NCBI GenBank assembly: GCA_023405705.1
Contig: JAEXXR010000095.1
Span: forward strand, 1-6,125
Reading direction: 5' to 3'
Length of the DNA: 6,125 nucleotides
DNA from: Actinomycetes bacterium
Lineage (GTDB): Bacteria > Actinomycetota > Thermoleophilia > Solirubrobacterales > Solirubrobacteraceae
The notes under the pieces are model-generated. The model saw only the letters and a list, made by a program, of their open reading frames with translations, did not search any database and had not been told where the DNA came from. Both the position numbers and the translations under genes were made by a program. How positions within the stretch are numbered: position 1 is the first letter of the stretch; the number at the start of each line of letters is the position of its first letter. This document shows, piece by piece, positions 1 to 5,420 of this stretch.

Positions 1-617
1 GCCGCGCCCGCTTCGCGCGCGCCGACGTGACCGACGCCGACAGCGTCGCCGCGGCGGTCGCGGAGGCGGCGGCGCTGCCGGGCGGGCTGCGGATCAGCGT
101 CTGCTGCGCCGGCATCGGCTACGCGATGCGCGTCACCTCCAAGCGCGGCCCGCACGACCTGGCGATGTTCGAGCGCGTGATCGGCGTCAACCTGATCGGC
201 ACCTTCAACGTCCTGCGGCTCGCCGCCGACGCGATGAGAGGCGCCGAGCCCGACGCCGGCGGCGAGCGCGGCGTCTGCGTCAACACCGCCTCGATCGCCG
301 CCTACGACGGTCAGATCGGCCAGGTCGCCTACGCCGCCTCCAAGGGCGGCGTCGTCGGCCTCACGCTGCCGGCCGCGCGCGACCTCGCCCAGCACGGGGT
401 GCGGGTCGTGACGATCGCGCCGGGCACCTTCGACACGCCGCTGCTCGCCGCGCTGCCGGAGCCGGCCCGCGCCGAGCTGGGCCGCCAGGTCCCCTTCCCG
501 CCCCGTCTCGGCGACCCGGACGAGTTCGGCGCCCTCGCCGTCCACATCGCGCAGAACGCGATGCTGAACGGCGAGGTGATCCGCCTCGACGGCGCATTGC
601 GGATGCCCCCGAGGTGA
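1..617 (+). CDS. 3-hydroxyacyl-CoA dehydrogenase type II (HSD10-like SDR), 5'-truncated
   Basis: This short-chain dehydrogenase would oxidise (S)-3-hydroxyacyl-CoA (or 2-methyl-3-hydroxybutyryl-CoA) with NAD+ in the cytosol, the third step of beta-oxidation. The frame is open from the first complete codon at position 3 and reads through RADVTDAD, the usual SDR segment after the second Rossmann strand. The GTG at 27 is therefore internal, and about 50 N-terminal residues carrying TGxxxGIG lie outside the window. Counting from position 3, the motifs are CAGIG, the NxxG-type VNLIGTFNV, and a catalytic triad of Ser97 (in NTAS), Tyr110 and Lys114 (YAASKGG). The tail [13 protein letters not shown] then [13 protein letters not shown] closely resembles human/bacterial HSD10 proteins as I remember them, and this is why I prefer HSD10 over a generic SDR. 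It converges on a thiolase gene. Its last Arg codon and TGA stop lie at the left edge of a long inverted repeat. No ribosome-binding site can be judged. Confidence 0.9.
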   Translation, partial: RARFARADVTDADSVAAAVAEAAALPGGLRISVCCAGIGYAMRVTSKRGPHDLAMFERVIGVNLIGTFNVLRLAADAMRGAEPDAGGERGVCVNTASIAAYDGQIGQVAYAASKGGVVGLTLPAARDLAQHGVRVVTIAPGTFDTPLLAALPEPARAELGRQVPFPPRLGDPDEFGALAVHIAQNAMLNGEVIRLDGALRMPPR

Positions 618-739
618 TCACCTGAGGGCACCGCCTCGCGGCGCTGGACGCGAGCCGATCTCGTTCAAAGACGACCCGGTCTGATCACGAGATCGGCCCA
701 CGCCCAGCATCCACGATCCGGCACCCTCAGGCGATCACC
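613..739 (-). repeat. Long concentric imperfect inverted repeat filling the convergent intergenic region
   Basis: The outer arms 613-628 and 724-739 match in 15 of 16 positions. The inner arms 654-664 and 687-697 are perfect over 11 bp, and 669-672 pairs with 679-682. All share a centre near 675.5-676. The segments between also pair: 631-633/719-721, 636-638/714-716, 640-641/711-712, 643-647/704-708, 649-650/701-702 and 652/699. I count 46 Watson-Crick pairs. Seven further positions (620/732, 629/723, 630/722, 639/713, 648/703, 651/700, 653/698) are A-C on the plus strand but G-U on the minus strand. The minus-strand RNA therefore folds best, with about 53 pairs starting 7 nt after the thiolase stop codon. 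No U-tract follows, so it is not a textbook intrinsic terminator. It may terminate or stabilise thiolase mRNA, be a processed RNA, or be a REP/MITE-like element. Confidence 0.85.
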
Positions 740-746
740 GGTCTGC

Positions 747-1937
747 CTAGTTCAGCCGCTCGACGATCATCGCCTGGCCCATGCCGCCGGCGACGCACAT
801 CGTCTCGAGGCCGATGCTCTTGTCGAGCGTCTCGAGGTCGTTGAGGAGGGTGGTCATGATGCGGGCGCCGGTCATGCCGAACGGGTGGCCGAGCGCGATC
901 GCACCGCCGAACGGGTTGAGCTGCTCGTCGGCGATCCCCCACTCGCGCTGACACGGGACGACCTGGGCGGCGAACGCCTCGTTCAGCTCGACGACGTCGA
1001 CGTCGTCGATCGTCATCCCGGCCTGCTTCAGCACGTTGCGGACCGCCGGGATCGGCCCGAGGCCCATGTACTCGGGCTCGAGCGCGCCGAGCGCGGAGGC
1101 GATGATGCGGGCGCGCGGCTTCAGCCCCAGCTCGGCCGCCTTCTCGGCGCTCGTCACGAGCACCGCGGCGGCGCCGTCGTTGAGCGGGCAGGCGTTGCCG
1201 GCCGTGACGGTGCCCTCGGCGCTGAAGACCGGTCTCAGCGACGCGAGCTTCTCGGCCGTCGTGCCGGGCCGCGGGCCGTCGTCTCTCGTGACGGTCGCCG
1301 CCGCGACGGTGACCTCCTCGCCCTCCTTCGTCGTCTCGACGTGCTCGGGGACCTCGACCGCGACGATCTCCTTGTCGAAGTGGCCGGCGGCCTGCGCCTC
1401 CACGGCGCGGGTCTGCGAGATCAGCGCCCAGCGGTCCTGCTCCTCGCGCGTGACGCCCTCCCGCACCGCGACGTTCTCGGCCGTCAGGCCCATCGGGATG
1501 TAGACGTTCATCAGCGAGCCGGGCGAGCCGTCGAGCTTGGGGTGGAACGGCACGTGGCCGCCGTCGGCGCGCGAGACGGCCTCGACGCCCGCGGCGACGT
1601 AGACGTCGCCCTCCCCGGCGCTGATCGCGTGGAAGGCCATCCGCAGCGTCTGCAGCGAGGAGGCGCAGAAGCGGTTGAGCGTGCAGCCCGGGACGGAGAT
1701 CGGGTAGCCGGCGAGCAGCAGCGCGTTGCGGCCGACGTTGTAGCCCTGCTCCCCGCCGCCGCCCGCGGCGCCCATCATCACGTCGGAGATCGAGGCGGGG
1801 TCGAGCTGCGGGTTGCGCTCCAGCAGCGCTCTCAGCGGGATCGCGGCGAGGTCGTCGGCGCGCACGGAGCGCAGCGAGCCCTTGCCGGCGCGGCCGATCG
1901 GCGTGCGAACGGCGTCGACGATCACGGCTTCAGCCAT
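747..1937 (-). CDS. Acetyl-CoA C-acyltransferase (thiolase, FadA-like)
   Basis: This thiolase would cleave 3-ketoacyl-CoA with CoA in the last step of beta-oxidation, or run in reverse as acetyl-CoA acetyltransferase. It is 396 residues, the normal family length. The N-terminal motif AVIVDAVRTPIGR is followed by the nucleophile Cys91 in NRFCASSLQT, the TAGNACPLNDGAAAV segment (244-258), NEAFAAQ at 319-325, His351 in GHPFGMTGAR, and the second catalytic Cys381 in MCVAGGMGQA. All catalytic residues are intact. The final loop reads CVAGGMG where many thiolases have CVGGGxG. The ATG at 1937 has a good Shine-Dalgarno (AAAGGA about 6 nt upstream). The gene is monocistronic by position: the next same-strand gene upstream ends 161 nt away. 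Two 22-bp direct repeats lie in its upstream region and a 127-nt hairpin directly follows its stop. The SDR and acyl-CoA dehydrogenase nearby support a degradative role. Substrate chain length cannot be read from sequence. Confidence 0.95.
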   Translation of the reverse strand: MAEAVIVDAVRTPIGRAGKGSLRSVRADDLAAIPLRALLERNPQLDPASISDVMMGAAGGGGEQGYNVGRNALLLAGYPISVPGCTLNRFCASSLQTLRMAFHAISAGEGDVYVAAGVEAVSRADGGHVPFHPKLDGSPGSLMNVYIPMGLTAENVAVREGVTREEQDRWALISQTRAVEAQAAGHFDKEIVAVEVPEHVETTKEGEEVTVAAATVTRDDGPRPGTTAEKLASLRPVFSAEGTVTAGNACPLNDGAAAVLVTSAEKAAELGLKPRARIIASALGALEPEYMGLGPIPAVRNVLKQAGMTIDDVDVVELNEAFAAQVVPCQREWGIADEQLNPFGGAIALGHPFGMTGARIMTTLLNDLETLDKSIGLETMCVAGGMGQAMIVERLN

Positions 1938-1958
1938 GGTGCTTCCTTTCTGGAGGTG

Positions 1959-2012
1959 CCCGGCGGTCTCACTCCACGGGCATCGTCATCCCCGGCGGTC
2001 TCACTCCACGGG
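1959..2012 (-). repeat. Two perfect 22-bp direct repeats upstream of the thiolase gene
   Basis: Positions 1959-1980 and 1991-2012 are identical over 22 bases, separated by a 10-bp spacer (CATCGTCATC). The 32-bp period is close to three helical turns, so a protein bound to both copies would sit on one face. Each copy is only weakly symmetric (CCCG at one end, CGGG at the other). The first copy ends about 20 bp from the thiolase start codon. A possible minus-strand -10 (TATCGT, 2030-2025) lies just upstream, which would place both copies in the 5' leader. An operator for a thiolase regulator is the simplest reading; a chance local duplication is the alternative. Confidence 0.7.
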
Positions 2013-2024
2013 GGCCTGCCCCAG

Positions 2025-2030
2025 ACGATA
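2025..2030 (-). promoter_or_regulatory. Candidate -10 box for the thiolase gene
   Basis: On the minus strand positions 2030-2025 read TATCGT, a TANNNT -10 of actinobacterial type. The best -35-like sequence upstream (CGGACA, 2056-2051) needs a 20-nt spacer, which is long. A start near 2018 would give a leader of about 80 nt carrying both direct repeats. The call rests on one hexamer and is weak. Confidence 0.25.
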
Positions 2031-2075
2031 GCCGGATCGCGCGCGCCAGCTGTCCGGTTGCGTTCAGCCGAGCGC

Positions 2076-2098
2076 CGCGGCGAGCCGCTCGCGCCGCG
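2076..2098 (-). terminator. GC-rich hairpin directly after the metallopeptidase stop codon
   Basis: Positions 2080-2084 pair with 2088-2092, and 2076-2079 pair with 2095-2098 across a 2-nt bulge, giving nine G-C-rich pairs with a 3-nt loop. It begins immediately downstream of the stop codon (2101-2099) on the minus strand. No U-tract follows, so termination is only a possibility. Confidence 0.3.
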
Positions 2099-2749
2099 TC
2101 AGAGCCCGAGCCCGCGCACGCCGTCCTCGTCCCACCCGAGGTGGTGGGCGAGTTCGTGGCGGACGGTGCGCACGACCTGCGCGCGCAGCAGGTCGGTGTC
2201 GTGCCCGAAGTCGCGCAGCAGCGTGTCGCGGTAGATGATGATGCGGTCGGCGAAGCCGTCGCGGGCGACGGTGTCGCCGTGGTAGAGGCCGTAGGCGCCG
2301 CGGCGGCGGCCGCCGTCGGAGACGACGATCGCGACGTGCTCGAGCGCGCGGTGGAACTCCAGCGGCAGCTCGTCGAGCGCGGAGCGGACGATCGCCTTGA
2401 AGTCCTCCTCGTTCCAGGGGTCGATCATGTCGTCGTCATCGTCGTCGAGCTCTTCCCAGTCCTCCTCGCCCTCCCCCCACGAGCCGGAGGCTGCGAGGCG
2501 CTCGGAGCGCTCGACCAGCTCCTCGAACTCCTCGTCGGTCTCCGGCGTGCGCCAGTTGGCGAGCGAGCCGGTGACGAGCGAGGCGACGAAGGCGAGCGCC
2601 AGCACGGCGGCGACGACGACGGCGATCCCCTGGAACAGCCGCATCGGGTAGTCGGGCGAGAAGCCGTTGAAGGCGGTGATCACCGCGATGCCGAGCAGGA
2701 GCGCGACGGCGGCGGCGAAGAGGGTGCGTTGCGGCGTGGGTGCGGGCAT
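2099..2749 (-). CDS. Membrane-anchored zincin-like metallopeptidase family protein
   Basis: The C-terminal part (about 113-216) matches the small zincin-like metallopeptidase family (Pfam Zincin_1 / DUF1025 type, from memory). It carries VRHELAHHLGWDED with His198, Glu199 and His202 as the HExxH zinc site, Gly205, and a carboxylate cluster Asp207-Glu208-Asp209 where family members have a third-ligand Asp. It also has the usual upstream FADRIIIYRDTLLRD strand. Known members are mostly soluble proteins of about 110-150 residues. This one is 216 because of an N-terminal extension with two hydrophobic helices (about 9-28 and 38-62) and a very acidic linker (about 71-117) containing a run of six Asp. 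Both helices and a short loop suggest a hairpin anchor with the catalytic domain probably cytosolic. The ATG at 2749 has AGGGG 6 nt upstream. It lies 74 nt downstream of the acyl-CoA dehydrogenase on the same strand. Its substrate is unknown, and the family's proteolytic activity is itself poorly established. Confidence 0.85.
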   Translation of the reverse strand: MPAPTPQRTLFAAAVALLLGIAVITAFNGFSPDYPMRLFQGIAVVVAAVLALAFVASLVTGSLANWRTPETDEEFEELVERSERLAASGSWGEGEEDWEELDDDDDDMIDPWNEEDFKAIVRSALDELPLEFHRALEHVAIVVSDGGRRRGAYGLYHGDTVARDGFADRIIIYRDTLLRDFGHDTDLLRAQVVRTVRHELAHHLGWDEDGVRGLGL

Positions 2750-2780
2750 GGCCTGCCCCTACGTTAGTCGCACCGGCAAG

Positions 2781-2806
2781 TGGAGGCCAGCCTGAGCCGG
2801 CCTCCA
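2781..2806 (-). terminator. Perfect 8-bp stem hairpin downstream of the acyl-CoA dehydrogenase
   Basis: TGGAGGCC at 2781-2788 is perfectly complementary to GGCCTCCA at 2799-2806 around a 10-nt loop. It lies 17 nt beyond the acyl-CoA dehydrogenase stop and ahead of the next same-strand gene. There is no U-tract after it on the minus strand; the run of T (minus strand, about 2819-2815) precedes the stem. It may be a U-less actinobacterial terminator or an RNA-processing hairpin that separates the two genes. Confidence 0.45.
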
Positions 2807-2823
2807 CGCGCAGGAAAAACGGT

Positions 2824-3978
2824 CTATCGAAGCGTGCGCGCGATCACGACGCGCTGGATCTCGTTCGTGCCCTCGTAGATCTGGGTGATCTTCGCGTCGC
2901 GCAGCATCCGCTCGACCGGGTACTCGTTGACGTAGCCGTAGCCGCCGAGGATCTGGACCGCCTCGACCGTCACGCGCATCGCGTTGTCGGAGTTGTAGAG
3001 CTTGGCCATCGCCGAGTACTTGCCGCGGTCGGCGTCGCCGCGGTCGGCCTTCGCGCACGCCTGGTAGAGCAGCTCGCGGCCGGCGGCTGTCTGCGTCTCC
3101 ATGTCGGCGAGCTTGAACTGGATGCCCTGGAACTGGTTGATCGACTTGCCGAACTGTCTGCGCTCGCGGGCGTAGGCGGCGGCGTAGTCGGTCGCGCCCT
3201 GGGCGATGCCGAGCGCCTGCGCGGCGACGCCGAGGCGCGAGTAGTCGAGCGTGCCGAGCGCGACGTGCATGCCCTTGTTGACCTCGCCGATGAGGTTGTC
3301 GCCGGGGATGCGGACCTCGTCGAAGATCGGCTGGCCGGTCGGGCTGCCCTTGATGCCGAGCTTGTGCTCGTAGTTGCCGACGGAGAAGCCCTCGCGCGTT
3401 CTCTCGACGACGAAGGCGCTGATGCCCTTCGAGTGGCCGGCGGTCGGGTCGGTGACGGCGAAGACGATGTAGAAGTCGGCGACGCCGAGGTTCGAGATCC
3501 AGTTCTTCGTGCCGGTGACGATCCAGTCGTCGCCGTCTCTGACGGCCTTCGTGATCATGCCGCCCGGGTCGGAGCCGGCCTCCGGCTCGGAGAGGGCGAA
3601 GGCGGGCGTCCACTCGCCGGTGGCGCACTTCGGCAGGAAGCGGTTCTTCAGCTCCTCGCTGCCGAACAGCTTGATCGGGAGCGTGCCGAGCTCCTGCACC
3701 ATCAGCATCAGCGCGGTCGAGGCGCACGCCTTGGCGATCTCCTCGACGGCGATGTTGAGCATCAGCACGCCCGTGCCGGTGCCGCCGTGCTCGGGCTCAA
3801 ACGGCAGCCCGAAGAGGTTCAGCTCCGCGAACAGCTCGCGCAGGTCCCACGGGTACTCGGCCTTCGCGTCGATCTCGCCGGCGCGAGGAGCGACGCGCTC
3901 CTGGGCGACCTTGCGGATCGTGTCGCGGAAGTCCCGCTGTTCATCGGTCAGGGCGTAGGCATCGGCGAGTGCGGACAT
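2824..3978 (-). CDS. Acyl-CoA dehydrogenase
   Basis: This FAD flavoenzyme would introduce the trans-2 double bond into acyl-CoA, the first step of beta-oxidation, passing electrons to electron-transfer flavoprotein. At 384 residues it has the size of short- and medium-chain members. The N-terminal helical domain starts LTDEQRDFRDTIRKVAQERV. The first family signature ALSEPEAGSDPGG is at 128-140, the FAD/CoA segment RERRQFGKSINQFQGIQ at 271-287, and the second signature QILGGYGYVNEYPVERMLRD at 342-361. The catalytic base is Glu369 in IYEGTNEIQR, the position used by short-chain and branched-chain enzymes. The open frame continues far upstream, but the protein homology begins at the ATG at 3978. 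That ATG has no Shine-Dalgarno and a TANNNT -10 exactly 6 nt ahead, suggesting a leaderless mRNA. Chain-length preference is not determinable; butyryl-type or 2-methyl-branched substrates are plausible. Confidence 0.95.
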   Translation of the reverse strand: MSALADAYALTDEQRDFRDTIRKVAQERVAPRAGEIDAKAEYPWDLRELFAELNLFGLPFEPEHGGTGTGVLMLNIAVEEIAKACASTALMLMVQELGTLPIKLFGSEELKNRFLPKCATGEWTPAFALSEPEAGSDPGGMITKAVRDGDDWIVTGTKNWISNLGVADFYIVFAVTDPTAGHSKGISAFVVERTREGFSVGNYEHKLGIKGSPTGQPIFDEVRIPGDNLIGEVNKGMHVALGTLDYSRLGVAAQALGIAQGATDYAAAYARERRQFGKSINQFQGIQFKLADMETQTAAGRELLYQACAKADRGDADRGKYSAMAKLYNSDNAMRVTVEAVQILGGYGYVNEYPVERMLRDAKITQIYEGTNEIQRVVIARTLR

Positions 3979-3984
3979 CGGCCG

Positions 3985-3990
3985 ATCGTA
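3985..3990 (-). promoter_or_regulatory. Candidate -10 box of a leaderless promoter for the acyl-CoA dehydrogenase
   Basis: The minus strand reads TACGAT at 3990-3985, then CGGCCG, then the ATG at 3978. The 6-nt gap puts the expected transcription start on the A of the start codon. This agrees with the absence of a Shine-Dalgarno sequence. I see no convincing -35, which is common for such promoters in actinobacteria. Confidence 0.45.
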
Positions 3991-4104
3991 CTGGCGCCCT
4001 CCCGCCGAGAACGCCGATTGCGAGGACGGACACGTACCAGTCGGTCTGAAATGGCGCGGCGGCCGCGGGTGGCGCCCCTTGCGCTCGAGACGGGCCCGGA
4101 ACGA

Positions 4105-4142
4105 CGAGAGGGCCGCGCCGGTCTCCCGGCGAGGCCCTCTCG
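4105..4142 (-). terminator. Strong hairpin terminator downstream of the peptidoglycan hydrolase
   Basis: CGAGAGGGCC (4105-4114) is perfectly complementary to GGCCCTCTCG (4133-4142). Inside it, GCCGG (4117-4121) pairs with CCGGC (4126-4130) around a TCTC loop, so the element is a 10-bp stem plus a 5-bp stem with a small internal loop. It starts 28 nt after the hydrolase stop codon on the minus strand. Only a short U-poor stretch follows (TCGTTCC), typical of GC-rich terminators. Confidence 0.6.
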
Positions 4143-4169
4143 GGCGAATCTCTGATGCGCGACCCGCGG

Positions 4170-5207
4170 CTAGAAGCCGGCGGGGTGACGGACGGTGAAG
4201 CCCGACGCGGAGCGCATGTCCGTCTGCCAACGCGACGGGCTGGCGCCGCTGGTGTCGAAGCGGAGACCGGCGACGACCATGTACATGTGGCCGCCGTGGG
4301 CGTAGATGGTGATCCAGTCGCCCCTGCCCGGCTCCTCCCAGTTCATGAAGCTGCCGGAGGGCATCGAGTTCTTCAGCAGGCCCGCTCTGTAGAGCGCGTA
4401 GCTGACCGAGCCGGAGCAGTCGTAGCCGCGGTCGATCCACTTGCCGTGACCGCCGCCGTAGACGTAGGGCTTGGTGGCGATCTCGTTGCCGGCCTCGATC
4501 ACGGCCTTGACCTCGGCCGGAGCGTCGGACGGGGCGACGGCGAGGCCGTTGGAGAGCAGCTTCGCTCTGCCGACCGGCGCGGAGACGGTCGACATGTCGA
4601 AGTTGGCGCCTCCAGCGCTGTCGGCGTCGCCGATGCGGCGGAGCGCCTCGACGGTCGCGGTGTCGACGATGCCGGTCGACTTCAGCTCCTGAGCGGTCTG
4701 GAAGCGCTTGACGAGGCGCTGCGTGCCCGGGCCGAAGGCGCCGTCTATCGAGGTCGTGAAGCCGGCGCGGTTGAGGTAGTCCTGCAGGACGCGGACGTCC
4801 TGGCCCCTCATGCCCCGCTTGAGGACGCGGTCGCCGAGGTGGCGGCCGTTTCTGACGACGGCGCGGGTGCCGCGGCGGGTCGTGGCGCCGGTCTCGACGA
4901 TCGAGCGGATCTTGGTGACGAAGGCCGAGTCGACGACGCCGTCGACGCCGAGGCTGTGGCGCTTCTCGAACGCCTTGACGTTCTTGAGCGTGATCGGGCC
5001 GAAGTCCCCGCCGACCGGCGTGGCGAAGCCCGCTCTGGTGAGGAAGTCCTGCAGGACGCGGACGTCCTGGCCGCTCATGCCCTGCGTGAGCGTGCGTCTC
5101 CCGAGCGCGGCGGCGAACGCCGTGGAGGAGATGAACAGCACGGCCGCCACCGCCGCGAAAACGACCGCGGACAGGCGTATGGCAGACCGACCAGCGTTGG
5201 ACGACAA
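4170..5207 (-). CDS. Secreted NlpC/P60-like peptidoglycan hydrolase with two PG-binding domains
   Basis: This is a predicted exported cell-wall hydrolase. A signal peptide spans about 1-34, with Arg7 and Arg11, a hydrophobic core at 13-30, and probable cleavage after AFA at 31-33. Two peptidoglycan_binding_1 domains follow at about 43-103 and 133-192, each with GMxGQDVRVLQDxLxRAGF and a DGxFGP-type loop. The C-terminal domain (about 235-345) has an NlpC/P60 architecture: YVYGGGHG, catalytic Cys264 in YDCSGSVSY, GDWITIYA, and the likely His307 in GGHMYMVV. It would cut stem-peptide or cross-link bonds, but the exact bond is unknown. The start is the TTG at 5207, supported by a strong Shine-Dalgarno (GAAGGGG) and by a signal peptide beginning right after it; no in-frame ATG is better placed. 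A c-di-AMP riboswitch lies in the leader and a hairpin terminator downstream, so it is a single-gene unit. AGA codons are frequent (5 of 30 Arg). Confidence 0.9.
   Translation of the reverse strand: MSSNAGRSAIRLSAVVFAAVAAVLFISSTAFAAALGRRTLTQGMSGQDVRVLQDFLTRAGFATPVGGDFGPITLKNVKAFEKRHSLGVDGVVDSAFVTKIRSIVETGATTRRGTRAVVRNGRHLGDRVLKRGMRGQDVRVLQDYLNRAGFTTSIDGAFGPGTQRLVKRFQTAQELKSTGIVDTATVEALRRIGDADSAGGANFDMSTVSAPVGRAKLLSNGLAVAPSDAPAEVKAVIEAGNEIATKPYVYGGGHGKWIDRGYDCSGSVSYALYRAGLLKNSMPSGSFMNWEEPGRGDWITIYAHGGHMYMVVAGLRFDTSGASPSRWQTDMRSASGFTVRHPAGF
4778..5081 (-). repeat. 37-bp intragenic direct repeat encoding the PG-binding motif
   Basis: Positions 4778-4814 and 5045-5081 match in 36 of 37 bases, at an offset of 267 bp. 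They encode the GMxGQDVRVLQD core of the two peptidoglycan-binding domains. The rest of the two domains has diverged more at both DNA and protein level. This marks an internal domain duplication, with the core kept similar by selection or gene conversion. Confidence 0.85.
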
Positions 5208-5214
5208 GGTGCAA

Positions 5215-5220
5215 CCCCTT
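5215..5220 (-). promoter_or_regulatory. Shine-Dalgarno that fixes the TTG start of the hydrolase
   Basis: The minus strand reads AAGGGG at 5220-5215, followed by TTGCACC and then TTG at 5207. The 7-nt spacing is ideal. The purine run GAAAGAG lies immediately upstream (5227-5221). It is complementary to a loop of the riboswitch, so this site is probably the control target. Confidence 0.65.
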
Positions 5221-5230
5221 CTCTTTCGGG

Positions 5231-5372
5231 CGCCTGCGGGGTTAGCTGTCGGGCTCGCGCAGAAAGAGCAGCGCTACGTCGTGGGACTACGACGATTCGC
5301 CCCGGAGTCCTGCCGGACTCTTTGGTTCCCCCGCTCCCCGACGGTTGCGACGACGGAGATTCGGCTGGGTTC
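5231..5372 (-). promoter_or_regulatory. ydaO-type c-di-AMP riboswitch in the hydrolase leader
   Basis: Read on the minus strand, the conserved blocks of the ydaO/yuaA aptamer occur in order: GCCGAATC (5365-5358), GGGGGAACCA (5332-5323), a GAGTCC/GGACTC hairpin (5320-5305), GGGGCGAATCG (5303-5293), a CGTCGT/ACGACG hairpin (5294-5277), a GCGC/GCGC hairpin with a 10-nt loop (5274-5257), and CCCGACAGCTAACCCC (5253-5238) followed by GCAGGC. The short closing helix is GCC 5365-5363 with GGC 5234-5232. GGGG at about 5331-5328 can pair with CCCC at 5241-5238. The class binds c-di-AMP and usually lowers expression of wall hydrolase or osmotic genes; its placement before an NlpC/P60 gene is the classic actinobacterial context. 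The exact 5' boundary is approximate. Confidence 0.93.
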
Positions 5373-5387
5373 TTGAACGACGCGAGC

Positions 5388-5417
5388 AGGCTAGCAAGGC
5401 CCACGGAGCGATGTCGA
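5388..5417 (-). promoter_or_regulatory. Candidate promoter of the riboswitch-hydrolase transcript
   Basis: The minus strand has TCGACA (5417-5412, 5 of 6 match to TTGACA), an 18-nt spacer and TAGCCT (5393-5388, TANNNT type). The expected transcription start is near 5381, about 10 nt before the first conserved part of the aptamer. A TTATG box sits just upstream of the -35. Confidence 0.5.
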
Positions 5418-5420
5418 CCC

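Noticed and set aside
613..739. Integron attC site or IS/MITE end as the origin of the long hairpin
   Set aside because: The arms lack attC core sites (RYYYAAC/GTTRRRY) and the hairpin has no flanking target-site duplication, so neither label is supported from this window alone.
1959..2012. CRISPR-like array
   Set aside because: There are only two repeats, with a 10-bp spacer, far too short for CRISPR, and no cas genes.
885..2234. Long plus-strand open frame opposite the thiolase
   Set aside because: It is the antisense shadow of the thiolase, with low-complexity R/A/G/D/V-rich protein typical of GC-rich reverse frames, and it runs on across the intergenic region without any domain.
2673..2686. 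Perfect 14-bp palindrome centred on TGATCA
   Set aside because: It lies inside a membrane-helix coding segment (AVITA) and is explained by codon choice. No copies with regulatory placement were seen.
2761..2766. TAACGT as a -10 box for the metallopeptidase
   Set aside because: It would start transcription within the Shine-Dalgarno, leaving a leader of 4-5 nt, which is inconsistent with the good ribosome-binding site present.
3979..5214. N-terminal extension of the acyl-CoA dehydrogenase frame up to 5214
   Set aside because: The extension is arginine-rich and out of frame with the real hydrolase gene. Family homology starts exactly at the ATG at 3978.
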